A DNA stretch of 64,000 nt, taken from Marsupella aquatica. Taxonomy: Eukaryota; Marchantiophyta. The notes under the pieces are model-generated. The model did not search any database. It saw only the letters and a program-made list of their open reading frames with translations, and had not been told where the DNA came from. The position numbers and the translations under genes are program-made. How positions within the stretch are numbered: the stretch's first letter is position 1; every line of letters starts with the position of its first letter. The stretch lies in NCBI GenBank assembly GCA_973895155.1, contig OZ316896.1:18786001-18850000 (forward strand), in the 5' to 3' direction. This document shows, one piece after another, positions 57,076 through 64,000 of the stretch.

Positions 57076-59583
57076 TTAATGGTCCCTCAATCTTCTTACA
57101 AGGGCGTCGAGTGATTTTTTCCTTCCAGCTTGTCTTGCGTTCCGACTGGACAAAAATCTCTCCGTCGGATCCCTGAATTTCTCGGCAATTAACATGACCT
57201 TATTGGAATCGAGTGAGCTGTAATTCTTCTCTCTAATAATGGGATTCAAAAATAGCTCTGGGTTGCTTGACAAGAACAGATTGACCAGCTGTCGGGCTTC
57301 CAGCAGGTACTGTCTGAAAGGAGTCGCATCATGTACTTCAATTAGACCACTGCTTTGGAACCTCTCGTCTGCAAATGACTCTAAGAGCTTTAAATCGACA
57401 TCAATTCCCATAACAGCGTTGATGGTAAATTTCTTAACTTCTTCACTGAGGAAAGCGCCCACAATCCTGTCAGAAATGTGTAACAACATGCCACTGACCA
57501 CCGTGTTAAATGCATCCAAGGGAAGAATTTCCTGTGCCGTCTCTGCTAGAGTTTCCAGGTAGATAGTCATTTCACTCAAGTATTCGTTGCAACTGTGCGG
57601 TGGATCTTCGGCGGCCCAATTGATATTACTTGTGAGGTACATAAACTCGTCAATCTTTGATTTAACGAGTTTTAGCATTTGCTCATGTGCCACTGCCTGT
57701 GACTGCCTCAACACTCCCCTTGCAGCCAACGAACCATGGGGACCATTTACAAGCCGCATGGGAATGCCACAAAGCTTTCCAGCATGTTCAGCAAAATAAC
57801 TACAAGCGCGTTCAAGAACCGTCATGTTGGCTGCAATTTGCATGGCGTGTGAAACACCCAGGTTAGGGTTCCGAATGAGCCTCAGCAACGCCTCATTCAA
57901 GACAGTAATGATGAACTTGTCGACATATTTTTTGACCAGGTCATAGAAGTCCATTTGAACTCCGTAAGAGAGAAAGCTCACCGCGTCGTATATGAAAGCT
58001 CTCACTGTTCTACAGCAGTCAGGGACGGTGGATGAAAAGGGTGCAACGTAAGGAAAGGCAGGCATGACATCTGAGGTTTGCAAATTAAAGGCCAGAACGT
58101 GCATACTGTACTCGTGCTCCTTTCTCATCACCATCTGTTCATACTTGTCATTCGCCAGGAATTCATTCACTTGCGCTCGGCAATCATTCAAGAGCAGCTC
58201 AATGTACTTCTCTCTCGTGGTATCTAACACTTCTAACAAAGGACCCACGTGGTAATTGTATCTTCTCAGGGTAGCACCTAGCAGAGTCACGTAATCCTTC
58301 ACCAAGAGGAGATGATTGGCAGTTCTCATGCGAGAGAACTGATCCTCCATGACAATGTTCAGCCTGCTGATGGCTGTCTCCCAAAGATCCTCCACTTTGG
58401 CACTGGTCATCAGTCCCCCGGCTGACCTGAGCACTCGATCTTCCACAATGAAAAACCCAGCCACCTGGGCAAAGAATGTACGATGGGACTCCAAGAAAGT
58501 CTGAGAGGAAGTGAGCTGAAGATCAGAGCTCAGCTGCAGCTGCCGATTTTTGAAATAATACTCCTTGAACTGGTCATCAAGGCCTAGACAGCTATTTATG
58601 TGGAACGCTCTGTAGACAGGAGTCAAGTCAAACTGCAACGCTGCATCGCCCTCATCAGCATCCTCCATTTGCAGCATATAAACCAACTCTCTAGATCCCG
58701 ACCGGCTCTGCTCTTCAGCCTGCCTCTGTCTCTCCCGGAGTTCCTCCTCTACTTGCCGAGCAGACCCAGCGTGCCCAATGGCCAGCTGCCCTATTTCTCT
58801 GGATTTCGTCCGGATTTGCACCAACCACTCATTAAACTCGGCATTCACTTTGCGCTCTATGTGAGCTCTGCAGACAGGGATCTCCTTCTCCAGCAGCAGG
58901 CGGAAGGCCTTGGCCGGTATCTTGGGGAGAAAATCCCTCTCGATGGAATCCAACCGCTTGAGGGCAGGATAATAATTGTCTCTCAAAATGTCATCATTCA
59001 CCTTCATGCAAAGGTTGACCACAGTCGAGCACGTCTTCAGCGACACAATGGCATGCACCAGATTCTGCTTGGTCCCATGCGTATCGATCAGCGCATCCAG
59101 TTTACCTAGGAAGGAGCTTCCAACGTCCTGCAATTTGTGGTTCTCGGTAGCCAGCCCTGACTTAAGGTCATGCGCGTCATCGAGCACGAACCTGAGGTCA
59201 TCCACGGCCCGAATGAACTCCTCGTAATGCGCCTTGCAGAGGTCCTCGATCTCCGTCTCCTTCCTCTTCACGAAGTTCTTCAGCTGGTGGACTAGGGATT
59301 CCGGCTTTCCGCTCTCGAACGCCGCGCGTATGAAAGGGCCCAAGTCCTCTCCGTTGCCGATCGCCGACGCCAACGCCGAGTCATCTATTCCCGACATCCC
59401 TATCGATGTTGGTGGTCCTCCTCCTCCTCCACCTCCTGCCGTCGTTCCCATCATCGCTCCAGCTGCACTCACCGTATCAGCGGCCTTGCTCTGACTCTTA
59501 TTACTTTTGCTATAACTATATGTATGGCTGCTGCTGCTGCTGATGTGGTTGAGGTTTCCTCCTGCGACGGGGTGGTGCAGCAT
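57076..59583 (-). CDS. SEC15: Exocyst complex subunit SEC15
   Basis: A subunit of the octameric exocyst that tethers secretory vesicles to the plasma membrane; SEC15 is the subunit that meets Rab GTPases on the vesicle. One open exon of 835 residues from the ATG at 59583. Residues 1-75 are Ser- and Gly-rich, with a seven-Gly run, and are probably disordered; this makes it somewhat longer than the ~790-residue angiosperm proteins. The family core begins near ALASAIGNGEDLGPFIRAAF and continues with KETEIEDLCKAHYEEFIRAV, DDLRFVLDDAHDLKSGL, ALKRLDSIERDFLPKI, LLEKEIPVCRAHIERKVNAE and the C-terminal SYFAEHAGKLCGIPMRL and ATPFRQYLLEARQLVNLFLS. A charged ELRERQRQAEEQSRSG loop sits near residue 285. 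The gene is head to tail with enolase. Confidence 0.95.
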   Translation of the reverse strand: MLHHPVAGGNLNHISSSSSHTYSYSKSNKSQSKAADTVSAAGAMMGTTAGGGGGGGPPTSIGMSGIDDSALASAIGNGEDLGPFIRAAFESGKPESLVHQLKNFVKRKETEIEDLCKAHYEEFIRAVDDLRFVLDDAHDLKSGLATENHKLQDVGSSFLGKLDALIDTHGTKQNLVHAIVSLKTCSTVVNLCMKVNDDILRDNYYPALKRLDSIERDFLPKIPAKAFRLLLEKEIPVCRAHIERKVNAEFNEWLVQIRTKSREIGQLAIGHAGSARQVEEELRERQRQAEEQSRSGSRELVYMLQMEDADEGDAALQFDLTPVYRAFHINSCLGLDDQFKEYYFKNRQLQLSSDLQLTSSQTFLESHRTFFAQVAGFFIVEDRVLRSAGGLMTSAKVEDLWETAISRLNIVMEDQFSRMRTANHLLLVKDYVTLLGATLRRYNYHVGPLLEVLDTTREKYIELLLNDCRAQVNEFLANDKYEQMVMRKEHEYSMHVLAFNLQTSDVMPAFPYVAPFSSTVPDCCRTVRAFIYDAVSFLSYGVQMDFYDLVKKYVDKFIITVLNEALLRLIRNPNLGVSHAMQIAANMTVLERACSYFAEHAGKLCGIPMRLVNGPHGSLAARGVLRQSQAVAHEQMLKLVKSKIDEFMYLTSNINWAAEDPPHSCNEYLSEMTIYLETLAETAQEILPLDAFNTVVSGMLLHISDRIVGAFLSEEVKKFTINAVMGIDVDLKLLESFADERFQSSGLIEVHDATPFRQYLLEARQLVNLFLSSNPELFLNPIIREKNYSSLDSNKVMLIAEKFRDPTERFLSSRNARQAGRKKSLDALVRRLRDH

Positions 59584-59839
59584 CGCCGCAAGCCAAGGCC
59601 GCTCTCAATTGAAGCGCCACTGTTGCTACTGCTGCTGTTTCCTCCGGCTGAGGCAGATGACTACCACGCATCCATCGATCTCTTCGCAACAGAACCAAAA
59701 TCCTTCCCGATCGGATCCAGCGCGATGAGCCCCTCAAACCGGCTGCCTAGTGGCAATCCCGAGCAACAAGCATCGGTATTGTTGCAGAGTGCACGGGATG
59801 GAGATGGCAGCGGAAGCATGGAGTTTGTGAGAACAGCAG

Positions 59840-59945
59840 AACAGCAGAGAGAAAAAGAAGAAAAGCAGAGAGAAAGGGAGAACAGCAGAGAGGAAGGGAA
59901 GAAGTCAGAAGAGGAAAGGAGAGGGGCGACTTCTTTGCCGGATGT
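59840..59945 (-). promoter_or_regulatory. CT-rich leader tract of SEC15
   Basis: The plus strand reads GAGAGAAAAAGAAGAAAAGC, GAGGAAGGGAAGAAG and GAGGAAAGGAGAGG in a row, so the SEC15 strand is almost pure pyrimidine 260-360 bases upstream of its ATG. Pyrimidine tracts of this kind are common around plant transcription starts. Confidence 0.45.
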
Positions 59946-61689
59946 TGAGGAAGAGAGGGAAGAAGGGAATGGCAGGCACATTGGCAATTCGGCAAGGTCA
60001 AGTGAGAGAGGACCCGAAATCATGACAGTGCAGCAATGAAGGTGTTGGAGATGACCGTGTGCATGACAGAGGGATTGTAGAGTAGGTGGTGGGTGCCCAA
60101 CAAGACGAGAATGGAAAGGGGTATCTGAGATTTTGTACTTTGCCATTTGCCATTCTTTATGAGAGTCTCGTGCTTTTGGGCTCTTTGGTCTTGTGTGTTT
60201 AGCTTTTGTTTTCTCCCCTTTGTTTTTTGCTCTTCTGCCTTTGGGTTGTTTTGTTTTCTTCCCTTTTATGGCTTTGGGTTGTTTTTTCCCTTTAGTTCTT
60301 GGTCTATTTTCTCCCCTTCATTGGGTTGCTTCGCCTTTGGGATCACGTCTCCAGGTTGGGCATTTTTTGCCTTTGGGCAGTTTGATATTATAAACTTTAG
60401 TGGGTCTTCTACATGGTGGTAGTTTCATCCACTTTATTTGGTCTCTTTTGGGATCCTGTCTCCAGGTTTGACTCATGTTGTTTTTTGGTAGTGTGCTGTA
60501 TATATCTTTTTTTAATCTAAATACATGTTTTGGCAAGTTGTAATTTTAAATATTACATTTCCACAATTAACAACAGTTAGCTTGAAATAATTTACCATCA
60601 ACATCTGGTCAGGTTAGGTTCACATTTGGACAGGTTCACATTTGGACGGTCATCCATGTCCTCACGGTTTCCAATCGTTGACATTGGGCTGGGTCTCTTA
60701 ATTTTTAAGGGATAGAAAGTTCCCTAAAGCAAAGCACGCCATTTATCCCATGGAAGCTTCAAATTGCCAAGGATTTCTAATATCTTATAGTTCTACTCTA
60801 ATTTTGTACAGGGATCAAAATCAATGCAAGCTTCAAATTTTGTCCACTCTAAATCACATAATCATGTGAATGACGTTTGTCCGTTCCCACTACAGCTGTA
60901 TAATGTCAGGGTTTACAAACCATAACAAACCAAAGATAACCTCAGTGAGTTCAACCATATTTGGCTTTGCATTGAAGCCAAATGTACAAGCGTCCCTGGC
61001 AGCCCTTTTCATTATTGGACTTTCTGACTGCCAATTAGAGATATCCATGTTGGTTAGTGCCCAGCTTAGCATGGGGTATAACCTGGTCTTTTAAACGTAA
61101 ACATCCATGATGCACAGCCTTCTCTCTGATTGTTCTACACAAGGTTTAAGTTCCCATGAGATATCCCACCAAGGTTTTAGACTTGGATGGGATTTGATGG
61201 TACCACCAGATGGACCAAATGTTCCAAGAAACTTGGATGAAATGCTTTATTCAAGTCTACCAATAACCTCTAGGATACCTTTGGAACCATGACATTCAAC
61301 ATTTGCTGGTTGGTTTCCTACACCGTGCAGGATTTAAAATTGTCCACCCTATGCATCCAACAGTTTCACATCTCCCCATATACCGTGTCTACCCCACGTG
61401 TCCCCAATCACAGCCAGCACTCAAAGTCTACCCCCCAAGTTCACAGTCGTTAACTCATGAGATATGGGTTAGAGATGTAATCCTTCAAAGTCTGTTCCAT
61501 AACATTTTGTTCTTTAACACACATGCAGGCTTCGTAGGCTTGGCACCAAAAACAAACGTAAATTTTACTCATCCCACAAGAACAATAGTTACAGTCGGAT
61601 GCTATGAACAGAGCCTATTTGCCCCCTTTCTGCCTTATTGCTCAGGGGATTGAGATGCCCTAATACCTATTTGTTTCTACTTTTCTTAA

Positions 61690-62005
61690 AGCACATTTAG
61701 ACTATCACCTGGCATTGGCCTTACGAGAGTAGATTATTGGTGCCTCGCCCGATAGATAACAGCCCAGAGACCCAAGAAGCTACCACAGCCAGCACTCTAA
61801 GTTCTTGATGGCTACCCGAGGCCCTTTTATCCTAGATCAGGTGGTAGCCAAGTTGGTAGGACCACTTGAGCTTCTAAGAATTTCTTTCTTATTTTTCTTA
61901 AGAGTACGTCCAGATATCATCTGGCACTGGCAGATGAAAAAGTAGATTATTGGTGCTTCGATCAGAGAGATGAACAGCTCTGAGACCCAAAAGCTACCAG
62001 CTGAG
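61690..62005. repeat. Direct duplication of about 100 bp, 215 bp apart
   Basis: GTAGATTATTGGTGC, GAACAGC/TAACAGC, GAGACCCAA and AAGCTACCA follow each other at 61730-61790 and again at 61941-62000. TATCA-CTGGCA-TGGC precedes both. Confidence 0.75.
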
Positions 62006-62835
62006 TTAAGGAACCCATCACGAAGGGCCTCTTTGCAAACCATGAGGAGAAAGAAATGTTGACCAGGGCTTGGGGGTGACTGCTTCCACTGAGTTTTGTG
62101 TCTCCTGCACGACTAGAGTCTGGAATTCACCCATCTTCATAAAAATCCCCACTTGATTTTTGAATGGTCGCTGGTTTTGCAGAAGGGCTTGAGAATATGA
62201 CGTGATGTGTCTTGTGCATGCAAGCTATTGTAGGACTAACCCATCTTGAGAACAAGCCCAGTGTGTTCTCAATTAGACACATTGGCCACTGCAGCTTAGC
62301 ACTAGTGCTTGAGGCATTCCAGTTCTTGTGCAAATCAGCTGAAGTAGCGGTGATTCGAATCATCAATCATCGGTCTCTGTACTTGGTCGATTTCAAGATC
62401 GATTGCTCGAACTTAGTCCCTTCATGCTCAGGTGGAAACTAAGAATGGCTCCTATCACTTGCTAGTTTACGCCTCAGCCTCAACATATAAACTGGCATTC
62501 AACTAGAACTCTCAACAAAAACAGCAGGGACACACCTCATAGCGTGTCAAAGCAACGACGTGTCGGAGGCAGGCACCGCTATTGTGTACAAAGATGACGA
62601 GACGAAAATTCACTTGACCTCATGTGCAGTTGGGTCCCAAGAGTGCTGAAACAGATTCATCAATTCAAAGCTCGCGAATAATAAAAATAGTATTTGATCG
62701 AAACAGTTCCTTAGTGGAAAACAAGGACTACTGCTAGTCGCAACTTCTTGACTTCCTTGACCATTCCCGTTTCGGTTAGTCTCTTGTTGCTACTGAACAT
62801 CAACTTACCCACAGCGAGAAGAAAAACGAAAGGCC

Positions 62836-63999
62836 TCAGTATGGCTGAGCTGGCTTCCTGAATTTGACGCCAGCATAGACAGCCTTGGCACCCAGCTCTT
62901 CCTCTATCCGGAGCAGCTGGTTGTACTTTGCCAACCTCTCTGATCGGCAAGGAGCACCAGTCTTGATTTGACCTGTGGACAGACCCACAGCGAGATCTGC
63001 AATGAAGGTATCCTCGGTCTCACCACTCCGATGGCTTGTCATAACCCCCCATCCAGCTCTCTTTGACATTGACACAGCTTCTATACTCTCAGTGAGGGAA
63101 CCAATTTGATTCACTTTCAGTAAGAGGGCATTACAAGCCTTGTCGTTGATAGCGAACTGCACTCTCTTGGGATTTGTCACCAACAAGTCGTCTCCCACAA
63201 TCTGCACCTTCTCACCTAGAGTCTTAGTAAATTTGGAATAGTGTTCCCAGTCATCCTGATCAAACGGATCCTCAATTGACGCAATTGGATACTCTGCAAC
63301 GAAAGACTCGTACAATTTGATGAGCTCGTCTCCGGAAACTTTCTGACTGCCATCATTGTTGTCCTCCTTGAAATTCAGGTCGTACGTCTTGTCTTTCAAG
63401 TTATAGAACTCGGATGCAGCCACATCCATGCCAATCACCACCTTGCCAGTGTACCCTGCCTTCTCAATGGCCACCTTCAGGAGCTCCAATCCTTCCTTGT
63501 TCTCCTGAATGTTGGGGGCAAACCCACCCTCGTCTCCCACATTGGTCGCATCCTGCCCATACTTCTTCTTGATGACAGACTTCAGGTTGTGGTACACCTC
63601 GCTGCCCATCTTCATGGCTTCCTTGAACGACGAAGCCCCGGTGGGCAGGATCATGAATTCCTGCATTGCCAGCTTGTTGCCAGCGTGGGAACCACCGTTG
63701 ATGACATTCAAGGCTGGCACCGGCAAGATGAGCTCCTTGTTTCCGGCTAGGTTTGCAATATGCTGGTACAGCGGCAGCTTCAGCACTGCAGCTCCAGCTC
63801 GAGCAACAGCCAGGGACACAGCAAGGATGGCGTTGGCTCCGAGCTTCTGCTTGCACCAGCCCCACTCATTCTGAGTGCCATCCAGCTGCTGGACCATGAG
63901 ATTGTCGATAGCGGTCTGTTCAGTCGGGTCCTTACCGATGAGAGCAGGCTTGATGATGGTCTGGATGTTGCTCACAGCTTTCGTAACCCCCTTGCCCAT
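62836..63999 (-). CDS. ENO: Enolase (phosphopyruvate hydratase), 5' end outside the window
   Basis: Converts 2-phosphoglycerate to phosphoenolpyruvate in glycolysis. 387 residues are visible; about 55-60 N-terminal residues of the usual ~440 lie beyond position 64000, so the Met at 63999 is internal. Catalytic and metal residues (numbered in this fragment) are all present: H105 (GGSHAGNK), E114, E157 (GDEGGFAPN), D192 (GMDVAASEF), E243 (SIEDPF), D270 (IVGDDLL), K295 ([10 protein letters not shown]), H323 ([10 protein letters not shown]) and K346 ([20 protein letters not shown]). The insert EWGWCKQ (45-51) is the plant form. No intron interrupts these 1,164 bases. No lesion is seen. Confidence 0.96.
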   Translation of the reverse strand: MGKGVTKAVSNIQTIIKPALIGKDPTEQTAIDNLMVQQLDGTQNEWGWCKQKLGANAILAVSLAVARAGAAVLKLPLYQHIANLAGNKELILPVPALNVINGGSHAGNKLAMQEFMILPTGASSFKEAMKMGSEVYHNLKSVIKKKYGQDATNVGDEGGFAPNIQENKEGLELLKVAIEKAGYTGKVVIGMDVAASEFYNLKDKTYDLNFKEDNNDGSQKVSGDELIKLYESFVAEYPIASIEDPFDQDDWEHYSKFTKTLGEKVQIVGDDLLVTNPKRVQFAINDKACNALLLKVNQIGSLTESIEAVSMSKRAGWGVMTSHRSGETEDTFIADLAVGLSTGQIKTGAPCRSERLAKYNQLLRIEEELGAKAVYAGVKFRKPAQPY

Positions 64000-64000
64000 A

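Larger units (their letters stand above)
59584..62835. other. Spacer between enolase and SEC15
   Basis: No gene is supported. It includes the SEC15 leader, with a purine-rich tract on the plus strand at 59840-59945 (CT-rich on the SEC15 strand). Next come a T-rich stretch with CTTTGGGTTG repeats (60180-60450) and a duplicated block (61690-62005). The enolase 3' end is at about 62600-62835. Confidence 0.6.

Noticed and set aside
59661-60146. 161-residue minus-strand frame upstream of SEC15
   Set aside because: Mostly Ser, Leu, Pro and Phe from the CT-rich leader. It could be an upstream ORF but nothing supports a protein.

Overview
This is nuclear DNA of a land plant. The genes have canonical GT-AG introns, three products carry or are known for chloroplast targeting (plastid ribosomal protein L5, the GC1/SDR39U1 epimerase-like protein, redox-regulated fructose-1,6-bisphosphatase), the enolase has the plant-type EWGWCKQ insert, and there is an S1/SPH-type secreted protein. 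The long spacers are full of old transposons and tandem duplications. A bryophyte, perhaps a moss, would fit the gene forms, but that is inference.

Layout. 1-1646: broken Ty3/gypsy pol, ending about 220 bases before the plastid RPL5 gene (1863-3205, 3 exons). 3.2-6.6 kb: repeats, a 1.4-kb element with 27-bp inverted ends, and an LTR-like piece. 6592-10994: GC1/SDR39U1 (13 exons). 11-16.7 kb: a MITE and a Ty3/gypsy LTR-PBS-gag remnant. 16792-18096: intronless chloroplast FBPase with a perfect 19-bp hairpin upstream. 18-28.4 kb: no clear gene apart from one weak reading frame; several repeat families. 28429-28881: S-protein homologue. 32875-37693: a structurally complete Mutator-like element (MULE). 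41733-44692 (minus): a five-exon HINT gene scattered over short exons. 44.7-50.2 kb: MITE and segmental duplications. 50264-54548: F-box/LRR gene (7 exons). 57076-59583 (minus): intronless exocyst SEC15. 62836-63999 (minus): enolase, cut by the window end.

The most unusual item is the 4.8-kb MULE. It has roughly 500-640 bp terminal inverted repeats, about 97% identical in their outer part. It holds an open two-exon transposase (zinc finger, DDE, SWIM, CCHC knuckle) and a second, convergent, open gene. That second gene encodes an N-terminal membrane-type helix and a C-terminal RNase H1 N-terminal/viroplasmin-type RNA:DNA-hybrid-binding domain. Each gene has its own AATAAA signal. The layout mirrors maize mudrA/mudrB, but the second protein is of a different kind.

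The host genes are ordinary housekeeping and plastid functions (translation, Calvin cycle and glycolysis, chloroplast division, nucleotide hydrolysis, ubiquitin ligation, exocytosis) with no sign of a cluster. The duplicated segments around HINT, inside the F-box gene and upstream of it show that local duplication is frequent here. All splice sites were read by eye.
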